Assembly: GCF_003073045.1 (NCBI RefSeq)
Contig: NC_037597.1
Location: forward strand, 3,530,717-3,594,716
Length of the DNA: 64,000 nucleotides
Source: Pomacea canaliculata
Taxonomy: Eukaryota > Mollusca > Gastropoda > Architaenioglossa > Ampullariidae
Direction: 5' to 3'
Translations under genes and position numbers: made by a program
Part shown: piece after piece, positions 1 through 10,641 of the stretch
Layout of the letters: each line of letters starts with the position of its first letter
How positions within the stretch are numbered: position 1 is the stretch's first letter
The notes under the pieces: generated by a model
What the model saw: only the letters and a program-made list of their open reading frames with translations
Databases searched by the model: none
What the model was told of the DNA's origin: nothing

Positions 1-1578
1 TTATTTCTACTGTGGAGAGGAGGAAAAGAATTAAACCCTCCGAGAACGAGAAGAAAAGCGAGACAGCCTGTCACCTGCGGAGGGAGAGACTGATTTGAAG
101 TCGGGATCAAGTCAGGTGTGAAAGCTTCATTCATGAAGGCAGGTGGGGCCGACTGAGCTGGGTACACAACACCCGGGACAGAGACAACCACCCCAATGTT
201 AGGCTGGTAGTAATGCATGGGCGGCACGGTGGTGCTGGTGACGGTGACCGTGTTGCCGGTGTGGGGGAGGTTGCTGTAGGTGTTGAGTAATCTGGCCTGG
301 CGTCGTTTGACGAGAAAGAAGATAAAAACGACGAAGATGACTAGGATGGACATTCCCGTCAGACTACCGACGACGATCATCACGAGAATAGTCGTCTGAT
401 CTGTTGGAGAAAAACAAAACAACTGTTGTTTTTTTTACCTGCAAGGTCTGACAACATGACACAGCGAGTCAAGCCAAACAAACAAAAACAAATAGACAGA
501 TGAGAAGCAACACCTTACTCAAAAATTCACAAGAAGCTAAACTCAAAGCGCATGCATATATACCCGTATCGCACCACTCACACAAACGCACGCATACCCA
601 CATACATGGTCACGCTACCCAGCGCGTTAGTCTAATGGATAAAATTACCTTGGCTATAGGTAGGGCTTCCTACAGTTGTTTTATAGACTGCAAGAGATAC
701 AAAAGTAAATAAAGATTATCAGAGATATTATTATAGACATGTAAAATATTCGCATTTCATTGTCTTCCGGAGTAAAAAAAAAAAAGATAAATTTCAACAC
801 ACACAGAAAGGTGGGGCGGAGGCAAATATAATTTATATCTTTTAGCTCTCAGATTGATGGTAGCTGTGGCTAAAGTACTCTATTTACTAATTAGTAGCAC
901 TCACACTCAGGGTCATAGGTCACCGCTCTGTATGTAATGACGAAGCCTTTGCCAGTTTTGGAGGAGTCGGAGGTGAAGGTGAGGAAGGCGTACTGCTGGG
1001 TGGTGTACACAACATCGAAGTGCAAGCTCCCACAGTACTGACGGATCCTCCGGCCGTACAAGTAGTCTGAGGCTGAGGACAGGTAAGTCCGCGAGGACAG
1101 GTGAGAGGGGATGTCAGTAAATACAGAGGAAGAAAGGTGCTGGCATGATTATCTATTACCGTCAACGACCTTACAAATCATGTAATACTCAGATGGAGCT
1201 ATTTTGTTCTGACATCCCACCCGCTCGTTATATTAGACCTGAGGATGTTTGTGACTAGTGCGTTAGTAAAAGATGTCATGAGAGTTGTCTGTCATGTCTG
1301 TCCCTCCTTCCCAGAGAAGGGGGAAGCGACGTACCGTCAAAAATCTGCAGTTTGTCGCACGAGCAGGTCGTGCACTGCTCCATGTCGACATTCAGTACCG
1401 ACAGCTGCACCACGTAGCCGGCATCAGCACGTACTTGCCAGCTGCACTCGGCATTACTGCAAAGCAGACGACGAGCGGTCACTTTACGTCTTAGTAACGT
1501 TCTGAGGCCTTCGGCATCCGTGGCCATCTAAACAACACCCACACCACCCCCTAATCCGGTTACCATTTAGTTTTAAAG

Positions 1579-1804
1579 TAAGGTGACCAGACTTTTCGGG
1601 GGCGAAAGCGGGACACGTTCCGATGATAGTGTCGTCACCGTCAAAGAACGCCGAAAAAAGTGATTTTTAAAGACAAGCGGGATATTTGATGGACTTGCCA
1701 GAAAGCCAGTAAGCGGGACATTGGGCGTTCCGCCCGATGAGCAGGCGGGACACGAGGTCAAAAGCGGGACTGTCCCGCCTAAAGCGGAACGTCTGGTCAC
1801 CTTA
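1579..1804. mobile_element. MITE (non-autonomous DNA transposon)
   Basis: A 226-bp element with perfect 14-bp terminal inverted repeats (TAAGGTGACCAGAC and its complement), flanked by a 7-bp direct repeat TTTAAAG at 1,572-1,578 and 1,805-1,811. It has no coding capacity and contains several GCGGGAC motifs. It lies in the CUB4 intron of copy A. The matching intron of copy B (near 13,100) lacks it, so it arrived after the tandem duplication. Superfamily not certain; hAT is possible but its usual target duplication is 8 bp. Confidence 0.85.
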
Positions 1805-3892
1805 TTTAAAGGCTTGCTTATTCCAAAAAAGAAAAGAAAACAAATAATAAGGACTTAACAGGACTCTGTCAACGATTGCTGTTAATGAAAAAAAAAATCA
1901 AAGGTATGGAGCTTCTATAAAAATTATGAAAGAAGAATAATTACATATTAAAAACTAGAAATTTGTAGATGTCTTATTTATATTAAAATGGTTAAAAAGG
2001 CAACACATTGTAAGGTTATAGGGCTTCGTCAAATCCCAGATTTATTTTTACTCTACTATGAATGCAGCCTTGACCTGAATAAACCCTTAAAAGTCGCGTC
2101 CTAATTCTTCGACGACGACGATGATGATGATTTTATGCAGTTATTTTTGCGAGATCTTACTTGGAATAATTCATAGGATAACCAGGGGAATAAATGGTTT
2201 TGGTCTCACTCGCCGAAGCTCCTAGATAAAATGCGCAGGTCCTCTCTGTGGATGACATCATGTAAAAAACATGATGGAACATAAGATAAGGTCAAATAAC
2301 ACGATAGAAATACAATTCCACTGTTATAACTGAACAATGACACAGTCAACAATGTTGCACAATGGCAAGATGGATAAAAGGCAAAGAAGGGCAAAACTGG
2401 ACAAAACGATACAGTGGGTTAAAATAATCATATTAACCACACCATTTCCGAGAAAATACAAGACTATTTCAAATTCTTTTTTCACACTGCTGTAGGTGAC
2501 GTGTGTACGTATATGCGCGCGCACACACACACACAGAAGGAAAGAGAAGGTACCGGTGCGGTCGGGTACAGCCCAGTACTCGAGAACAAAGCCCCTGCCG
2601 CTGCCATTAAAGTCGGAGGTGAAGGTGATGAACATGTCCTGTCCAGTGCTATACACGGAGTAGTTGGGCTGGATTGTTGTGCACATGCGATACAGCTCGC
2701 TGGCAGAGGACGACGGACCTGCCATGAAAAAAAAAAAAACAAACTTAGTGAAACATTGCTTCTTACAGGACGACAGGCAGTTAAATCCACCTTCGAACAA
2801 GAAAGATAGGGGCGAGGGGAGTTGTGTGCAGCGTGCAAGACTTATCATCGCAAATCATTACTTTGTGGTCGTGTGCAAGACTTACCATCGTACATGACTA
2901 CTTTGTCGCAGGTACAGGTGTTGCAGTTCTCCATGGACACCTCGTGAACAAACAGGTGAATGACATTGCCCTGGTCGGCAGAGATTCGCCATTGACAGTT
3001 GCTATTGCTAAGACACAAACAACGTGGACAACATTATTTCAGGTCACATTCAGTGTACAGTAACTGCTTCAATTCAAATTCGTATTTTTATGAATTCCAC
3101 ACATGGAAGTTTTTGAGCACGTTATTTAATATAATATGCTAAATAAATATTATAGTACATGTATTTCAAAACATAAATTTGGTAAATCGAGCATCTTTCT
3201 GAAAGTGCCCCATAGCTTATGTAAATTATTTCAAAATGTCCACATGGCGAGCGCTTAAGAAGCCAAGTCGACCAGACATAACAGTGAAGAGAGTGTGAAA
3301 GGCCATACCAACACTTAATAAAAAAAAAAAACACACAAAGAAAGAAAGCAAATACAGTAATAACAGACTATTACATCTGAATGTGACAAGCTGTAAACAT
3401 TCGAGTCGCATAACACATAAATGTCACTAATGTAAGGGACACGATGACCTCAGATGACACTGACAGATGAACTGTGTACGTAGGTAACTCACGGTGGATA
3501 ATTATCTGGGTAGCCTGGAGAATAAATTAATTCTTTAGAGTTGACATCCGCATGTAGAGTAACGACACTGTAATTACAGGCAGCTTGAAAGAAAAGGAAA
3601 AATGAAAGAATTTAATTTAGTAAATACATAAGTAATATAAAATAAAAACCTTCAAACCCTAAATCAACAACATCCCATTTCTGATTACTCCTGATAATAA
3701 TTTACACTAACATATAATTTAAAAAAAAGGTTATGCTACAACATCCATTTCTGATTACTGTCAGTTATACTTCATGCTAGCATAAATTAAATTTCTGTCT
3801 TTCCTTTCACATTCGTTTTTTTCTGTGCCTTTTCTCTTCCCGTCCACCAGACCTTTCGTCCACTCATGCACAAGAATGTCCATAAATATGCT

Positions 3893-4125
3893 CAGTGTAT
3901 ATTATCCCTACTTTCCGCTCGAACATGTTCAAGGGAATAGAAGGGGGAAGGGGAAGGAGAATAGATTTTTTTACGCCAAAGTCAGCAGCTAATGCTATAT
4001 CACGGCAAAGCAGTCAGTCAACGGTCGCCACATGCAGAGAAAGATCGGGGTCGAGACGTGATTTGAACTCAGGCCATCAGGTTATACTCGGACAAGCGCT
4101 CAAGCGAGTGTCCAGCCACACGAGG
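3893..4125 (-). mobile_element. tRNA-derived SINE in CUB receptor intron, copy A
   Basis: Read on the minus strand, this carries a pol III B-box-like GAGTTCAAATC and an upstream tRNA-like stretch starting GTGTGGCTGGACAC. A homologous copy lies at the matching intron position in the second receptor gene (16,364-16,585), so the insertion predates the tandem duplication. Ends approximate. Confidence 0.6.
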
Positions 4126-4464
4126 AAGAAAATAATTTGAAAATCGTCGAAAAGATAGTATCCCGAGAGTCTTATGCAGATAAGAATGGTATTAAATGAT
4201 GGAGAAACCTGTTGATGCTGTAGAGTAGGTTGGCCAGCTGGCGATGGGTGTCGTTGTGCTCAATAAAGCTGCGAGAGGAAGGATTGAATAATCATTATTT
4301 CGTCAGCAGACGTCCATCCACCTACAATTACAATACTGTAAAACAACATTAAAACCCACCTACCCACATAACCACACACACAAAATTCTCATAAGGTTTT
4401 TTGAATAATTATTTATAGACTAGTGCAAGTTCCTGATAAAGGTCGACGTAGCGACCATCTACCT

Positions 4465-4925
4465 CAGGGATGTCAGACTCTATCACACAGGGGGCCAAAT
4501 CTCACATCATACACAAAGTTGCGGGCCGAACGTTATTATTTAAGTCCGATAACTTTTTATTGAACAGTAGAAAACTAAACTTTTTGTTATTAATTTATGT
4601 AAACAAAATCATACATTGAAACAAAAACTAATAACAAACCAAGGCTTAGCAGTTTTTGTTCTTAATTTACTTTGTCAGAAGTGGACATGTGACATCTTTT
4701 CTTGGCAACAAGTTTGTTTATGTTTGAAGTAAGTTTCTGTGTTGTGGCGATTCTCTGGATGGACTGCAAGTGTACATCAGTAAGACGACTCCTGTGTGAT
4801 GGTTGGTTGATCTTCATCACAGAGAAAAGTTGGTCACACTGATATGGACTGCCAAACATGCTCAAGATTCTAGCCGCATGCAGATCATGGCAGACCCCCC
4901 AGCAATCCCCCTCCCAAAGACTCAA
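4465..4925 (-). mobile_element. hAT transposon fragment (transposase C-terminus)
   Basis: The left end reads CAGGGATGTCAGACTC, a typical hAT terminal repeat. The minus strand encodes a piece resembling the C-terminal dimerisation region of hAT transposases (GTF2IRD2/Charlie type), with FGSPYQCDQLFSVMK followed by SRLTDVHL. Only the 3-prime part is present; the other end is unclear. It is inserted in a receptor intron just past the CUB2 third exon. Confidence 0.75.
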
Positions 4926-6782
4926 ATGAGGTAACACGAGTGTGATGGCAGAATGAAAATATATTTTGTGAGTGACATGGGACACTGACCGGACTGCCGG
5001 TGCACGGCGCTGTAGGTCAGAGTGAAGCCGGTGCCAGTCCTCGAAGCATCGCTGACGAACTTGATGTAGAGACTGGAACCACTGCTATACAAGTCGGACA
5101 TCATGGGTGAGGACGAGCACAGTCTGACGATTCTGGACGACATTTCTGACGGTCCTGATGGTGTAACATTGACTCTCAGTTAATGGATTTGTCTAAGTCC
5201 TTCTCCTTCCCTATCTTAGCTACCTGGTCCAGGTGAGATAGATGAATACATAACAGATTGTTCTGCTGACATCGCAGAAAGACAAGCGCCCACACACACA
5301 TTGATATGCAGAGTCTGTTTGTTGTGACTGTTGTTACTACTCATTAGTGCTGTCGGCCACTCACTACTAAGTAAGCAGTTAGTTCTTACCGTCAAACAGC
5401 TCCAGGTAATCACAGTTACATATGCTGCCGCTACATTGTTCGATGTCTATTGTTGTGAAAACCACGTGGATGACGTAAGCAGCATCCTTTACCTCCAGCT
5501 GCCACCGGTAGAGGGCGTTGCTAAATAAACAATAGCAATCAATCGATCGATCAATCGGTTGAAAGTTAAAGATCGACTTTCTTAGTGGTTTTATTGATTG
5601 CGATGACTGTGATGTTTTAAATAAAATGGATATCAGGATTATAGCCTAGAGTTCAGAAATAATAAGTCTGACATGTACAGGGCCTCCGTTCTCTGGTTCT
5701 TCCAAGTTATCTCACGGCGTGTGCTTACATTTGTGCATATTACATATGTAAACACAAACAATAAGAACTAGGCTATGTCTTTGGATTAGGTGTCCATTGA
5801 CTATTTGTGTGATCAGCTATCCGTTTTTGAAGTAAGAAGCATATGTCACTGGTTTGCACCGTACAAGACAGGTTCTTAGACTACCAGCTTTTCTATCATA
5901 ATTCTTTTTTATACTTCCTACTTTCAGTTACCCCGATGTGGCTGAGTGACTTGACGGAGGTAATCAAGTTGGTAAATAAAACACGATGAGAGTCTCACAA
6001 AGTCTGGGAGGAATTTATAGTCTGTCCTAAGAAAATTCATCAGAGAAGGATAAAGTTCATTGAGGACTAGGGTGTGGTTTAATAATTATTAAAAAAAACT
6101 TACTTGGAATAGTTGTTGGGGTACTCTGGTGTCTGCATCTTGTACGGTATTCCTACTGACACCTCGTGGTACTCAGCCATGGCTGATGGGGCAGAAAAAT
6201 AAGTGACCAATAACAAAAATTCAAATTCAGCATTCACAATATATAATAAAGATGCTACGCACAGCAAGTGAAGAATTATTTCCTTATGTCACTTTGGAAG
6301 ACGGCTACAAAAATTACCACAGATAAGTGATATTTCTACGATTAATATTAAAATGGGCCTCCGTAACCGAATGCTCCTGTAATTTATAATTCTCCAGTAA
6401 TTTGTAAAACAAAACATAACTATGAAGGAACATGTTCGAGCTGGAGACGGGGATGCAACAGACATCGAGGAGTTCAATCATCCATGAATAGAATACATTT
6501 GTCGTTCATTTAAAGCTTTCTGTTATTTCCTTTTTATACAAATTATTTGAAAGTAACAAAGCATGGCGTGTTTCGCCCACATTTATTTGTGTTATACAGT
6601 CTGTATCAATCATTTTCTCCCCATGTCGATGTGTCTGTCTCTGTCGAAAACAAAATGTTGACAGAAGTGAGGTCACTGGAACCACAGTGAAGTTCAACTG
6701 AAATCCAAAATCTGTGCTGATAGGATCGGCCACAAATTCTACATTCATAATTTTCCTAGTCCACTAAAACAATGTTGTAGTC

Positions 6783-6890
6783 CACCGATGGACTGAGTAC
6801 TGCAAGGACCTGTACAACTTCCAGATGAAGACCGATGTCAACATCCTCCAAAGCAATCAGGCTCAGTCACATTCACAGCTATCACAAAAA
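6783..6890 (+). mobile_element. RTE-like LINE reverse-transcriptase fragment
   Basis: The plus strand encodes RWTEYCKDLYNFQMKTD and LQSNQ, the conserved stretch ahead of the reverse transcriptase core in RTE-like LINEs of molluscs and other animals. It sits directly against the remnant of receptor CUB1 (about 6,652-6,760). The two upstream CUB1 exons known from copy B are missing here, so the insertion probably went with that deletion. Confidence 0.7.
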
Positions 6891-7269
6891 TAAATCCAAC
6901 TTGCTAACTTTAATTCTCGGATGTGCTTCTTTAAAGGCGGAGTAAGGCAAAGGTGGCTTAGTTCTGGCAAAACCCTGGAAAGACCTACTTGAACACGTGC
7001 ACGCCGCACGGGCGGTAGTTCAATACCACGCGCACAAAACACATAAACATACAACACGCAAAACACACTACACATGTGTACACTTTCATTAGACAATACA
7101 TTTTAAAAGTCAACTTATATAGTGTCATTTCCTTTTGATACGAGGAAAGGTGTTAGAATGGGGGATGAAAGAAACTATGGAAAGAATGGAACATTAATAA
7201 TGTGAAAAGAGAAGTAGGAGATAAAATATTCGAGGATGTTTTGATTGGGATTTTAGCTCAGTCTGTGAC

Positions 7270-7880
7270 TTCTACACCCACCTGCAGATGAAAGTTCAGT
7301 CAGTGCGAGGAATATTGATATCTTTATGTCATAAAACTAGTATGACTATCTTTTCATAGATATGTAGACTGCAGTCCAACGCAGTTTCACCACAAAGATG
7401 CACGTGAAGTACAATGGTATTGATGCATTTAAAAAAGTACATTTTCCTATTTGATAACAGCCTTTGTATTCAAGAGCATCCGTCACTTATTGAATACTAA
7501 ACGACACTCATGCTTAACAGAAATACCGACCACATTCCAAGCATACCACGCACGCACACACGCACACACAGCTTGGTGAATGATGGAGTGCTGGAGTTAC
7601 TGTGGTAGCTGCCACAGTGAAAGAACCCATCTAATGAACTTGACAAATAACATATTAACACTAGAAGAAAGACTTATGTTCGCTGACTAACACATCACAT
7701 GATTCCTGGCCTCCTGACAATAATAAAAATGGTGTCTGTACAGGGTGAACCACTTCAAACTAGCCTGCCTCGCCCGAGCATGTAGGAGGCGGACTACTTC
7801 CATGTGGCCCACCCCGAGTACAACAAATTTCTTAGAAATCAAAGGGACTTTCAGCGAGGGTTAAAAAAAATGGTCTCACC
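7270..7880. other. Receptor copy A first intron and lost CUB1 region
   Basis: This is where the first two CUB1 exons should lie by comparison with copy B (18,290-18,380 and 17,768-17,889). I find no match to them. A short stretch near 7,262-7,300 is conserved with 19,447-19,490 in copy B and ends in an acceptor-like site on the minus strand, but no usable donor follows. Confidence 0.4.
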
Positions 7881-8495
7881 TCCGACTAGTCCTGCTGCTA
7901 CCACAATAATCACACCATTCAAAAGTCTCATGATGCTGTGGTGAGTCGCTTGGTAAATGAACAAACTCAAACTCAGGACTGTGCTGAGTGAGTCGCGGTG
8001 CTCACAGGACTGCGCAATACGTGGACGCGTGTGAACGAGAATCTCGTTGTCAGACAGGACACAGACTGTAGCTCAGGGCAACACATCCTGGCCACTTCCC
8101 TTCTTCAGCCATCTTTTCCTGCTTCACATTGACTTGTCTTCTTTCACTCATTCTTTGTTCAATTCGCTATTTCCGTCATCGTTTGAGTAGTTTCTTTCTT
8201 TGTTTGTAGTCTCCCTCTTTGCTTCATTTGTTTGGCTTTTGGGTTTATTTATTTGTTCCTTCATTTTTTCTTTCGCTCAGTTTTTCTTTCTTACGTTATT
8301 TTATTTATGTATTTTTTAATTTGGTTTGTTTGGCGTTTTTGCTCCTTTATTTATTTATTAATTTTGTCACATGGCTGTGCTTTGCTTTACTTTCGTTGTT
8401 TGTTTGCTTTTGTTTTTGTTTCTTTGATTTTTTTGTTTGTTTGTTTATTATTTTGACCCTCCTGTCTTTATTTTTTTTCTGTTTGGTCTGGTAGT

Positions 8496-8748
8496 TTCGT
8501 GAACGACTGTCGTCTGCCTCCGAGTACGATGGCGGCATGTCGGAGGTGACTATCAGTACCGAGGTATCGAAGGCGATGGATGAGTACGGGGGCGGAATCG
8601 TGACTGGGGAGGTCACTCCCACGTTGTGAAAGAGGGCAGCACTTGTATAGGCAGGTCCGCTGTACATCCGGCGCTGCGTGGCGCCCTCTAGTCCCACGCC
8701 GGAAGTCACTTCGGATTGGGTCGTCGTAGCGTCGGGGGTAGTAGTTCT
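8496..8748 (-). pseudogene. Truncated PPxY membrane-protein gene fragment (P1 copy)
   Basis: The minus strand encodes the cytoplasmic tail of the P1 protein, including IPPPYSSIAFDTSVL and MPPSYSEADDSRSR, but lacks the membrane helix, the first exon and the normal stop; the frame runs into flanking T-rich DNA. Over 219 bp (8,496-8,714 against 20,959-21,177) I see one difference, while neighbouring receptor exons differ by roughly 14%. Homology stops abruptly at 8,748. Its place beside the first exon of receptor copy A mirrors P1 beside receptor copy B, so it marks the edge of the tandem duplication. Confidence 0.88.
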
Positions 8749-9277
8749 CACCACGAGCCTTCATTATTGGCTTTTTAGGGTCAAATCCGGTGTAAGTATG
8801 CTGTCCTTTAAAGAGTGTCGCCGTGTTCCGGTCTGCTGGTTGGTAAGACACACACACACATACACACGCACGCACACACACCCCTGTTTGCAGGCGTAAA
8901 TGGAGTTGACAAAAAAAAAAAAATAAATAAAATAAATAAATAATAATAAAAAAATAAAACGTTGCAAACGGTTGCATTGTTACGTGTTGTTAGATGTGGA
9001 GACGGCATTCATCTCGATTATTCTGTCCCTTGGCCTAAGAGGATCGACTCTCCTTCATTTTGTTCTGCAGTAATCGCCCTTGACTGACGGAACTCAGCGA
9101 GTAGTCTTCGCAACGTTCTTCATTCTATTTTGTGATCTTGTTCAGCATATTAAATTTTAATTGGCTGAGATATTGATAATAAATATATATATACACACTC
9201 ACTTATCAAAATTATTATTAATAAAACAAGTCAATAGAATCTGTTGTGACGATGTTTTTTCCAATGAGCGCTGATGA

Positions 9278-9318
9278 CAGTGTACTACGTCACGCTAACA
9301 GTGTACTACGTCACGCTT
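9278..9318. promoter_or_regulatory. Two tandem CRE-like boxes
   Basis: A 21-bp unit occurs twice in tandem (9,278-9,298 and 9,299-9,318), each with TACGTCAC, a CREB/ATF-type half site. It lies just beyond the truncated P1 copy, roughly where the P1 promoter would be. It may be a leftover of that promoter. Confidence 0.45.
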
Positions 9319-9356
9319 GTGCACCATTCACAAGGTTGCCAGCAGTCAACACCAAT

Positions 9357-9494
9357 CAGGTTGGTCTTTAAACAGTAATATGATAGCAAAGGACAACCGC
9401 CATATGAGTAGTGACAACCTATAATGGTTTTTTAAATGCTTGTTAAGAATTTCACTTCGGCAATAACATCTTTTACATGAATAGTGACATGCCT

Positions 9495-9500
<6 letters not shown>
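9357..9500. repeat. Segment homologous to 23,567-23,700
   Basis: About 140 bp containing TTTAAACAGTAATATGATAG and CATATGAGTAGTGACAACCT match 23,567-23,700 closely. Both copies end in a tetranucleotide microsatellite. The simplest reading is that the tandem duplication reached this point, and copy A later lost the part holding the P1 first exon and promoter. Confidence 0.65.

Positions 9501-9536
<36 letters not shown>
9495..9536. repeat. (GGCT)n microsatellite
   Basis: About ten tandem GGCT units. The paralogous segment near 23,694-23,710 ends in a short GTCT repeat instead. Confidence 0.9.
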
Positions 9537-9537
<1 letters not shown>

Positions 9538-9599
9538 CTTCTCTCTCTCACACACACACAACAGACCCCTTGCACACGCGAGCACAAAGAGGATAGAAG

Positions 9600-10640
9600 A
9601 CCGCAGGCTTATTATATCTTTTACCTTTTAGAATAAATAAACATAATATGTACAATATTTAGAATATATATTATATTTGTTATTTTTATATGAAAAAAAA
9701 ACATCCAATAATAAAAACATGGCGGTTTGGGCAAATCGATTTGTTTACATTTAGTCAAAAGTGTGTCATGAAGACAAAACAGTCGCTAATCCATGCTGCA
9801 GTAACTGGATTCTGGCTAACATCACACCATCACACCAATATATTATACTACCGATCTAACATCGAGTGATATTTTTTCAGTATTTCCAACGGAATACATT
9901 CGGTATAGTGTGCCAAGAGACTTCGACACAAAACGTGAACTTTCTTTGTAGATTGTAAAACTGCATCTGTCTCATCTGATAACATGATGAAAATAATGAT
10001 GTAATAATGAGAAAGCAATTGATGAGGTTGGACTCATGCAGCTCGGAATCCCAGCACAGAGGGGAAGAGTGAGGATGGGCGAGCAGGATAGAGAGATAAG
10101 CAACAGGGACGGATGAGTTGATAATGAGCTTGGAGGCTTGGTTGATGAGGATAGGTGAGCGATGGAAAGGTGGACGATGAGAATAATACTGCAGTTGAAG
10201 GCTAGATAAGGAAAGCAGATGGAGGAGGGGGAACTATTAAGCTGGTTTTTGCGACAAGCATAAATACAGTACATATGATAAAAATAATATTTGGTGTTTC
10301 CTGGAAAGCTTTGCATCCTCTCTTCAATGATCAAGAAAAGATTTCTGATGAGGACCTGCGGTACATTGGGCACAGAGTCTGCGAGAAATTACTGGCCTGT
10401 CTGAAAACAAATAAACAAGTAGCATTAATAGAATTAGTAGTAGTAAGTAATCCTGATGATAATGAGAAACTTTTCAGAAATCTTTTCCAAAGACTCTCTC
10501 TCTCTCTCTTCACACACACACAAATGGAGTGTCCAAATAAAAATTTGTGTCCATAGACAGAAGTAAACGTGATTTAGGTTCCTGTTATTTCTGTTGTTGT
10601 TTGTTTCTTTGTTTATACTGTAGGGAGACAGGAGAAAAGA
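9600..10640. other. Intergenic DNA between receptor copies
   Basis: AT-rich, no assignable gene. A plus-strand stretch at 10,275-10,412 reads like real protein (VSWKALHPLFNDQEKISD, then DLRYIGHRVCEKLL) but has no start, splice context or family that I recognise; it could be an orphan exon or a transposon remnant. Confidence 0.4.
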
Positions 10641-10641
10641 A

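Larger units (their letters stand above)
31..7931 (-). pseudogene. Multi-CUB transmembrane receptor, copy A (decayed)
   Basis: Single-pass receptor gene, paralogue of the copy at 10,642-20,393. Exons in coding order: signal peptide 7,880-7,931 (starts MRLLNGVIIVVAAGLVG); broken CUB1 piece about 6,652-6,760; CUB2 6,104-6,182, 5,390-5,520 and 4,990-5,154; Thr/Pro linker 4,209-4,268; CUB3 3,493-3,583, 2,886-3,007 and 2,554-2,718; CUB4 2,161-2,218, 1,335-1,456 and 905-1,072; stalk 649-687; membrane helix and tail 31-400. CUB exons show Y-P-x-N-Y, C-x-W, GYVVQLSV-like and FTSDSS-x-TGKGF motifs, and exon phases join cleanly from CUB2 onward. Damage: the first two CUB1 exons are missing, with a LINE fragment beside the remnant; the CUB1 donor GTAAG is gone (4-bp deletion near 6,650); one base is missing in the tail exon relative to copy B, shifting the last ~40 residues. 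CUB2 has no counterpart in copy B. It could still make a shortened product. Confidence 0.72.

Noticed and set aside
2324-2848. A 174-codon minus-strand frame as one protein
   Set aside because: It crosses a real splice acceptor; only the CUB3 exon 2,554-2,718 inside it is supported.
4060-4085. tRNA gene suggested by a B-box-like GAGTTCAAATC
   Set aside because: No cloverleaf could be folded, the A box is degenerate and related copies occur elsewhere; it is a SINE.
7270-7290. Extra receptor exon conserved near 19,455
   Set aside because: It has an acceptor-like site but no donor, and every frame soon stops or fails to join in phase.
8219-8494. Hydrophobic plus-strand frame of about 90 codons
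   Set aside because: It is a T-rich low-complexity stretch rich in Phe and Leu, with no homologue or start context.
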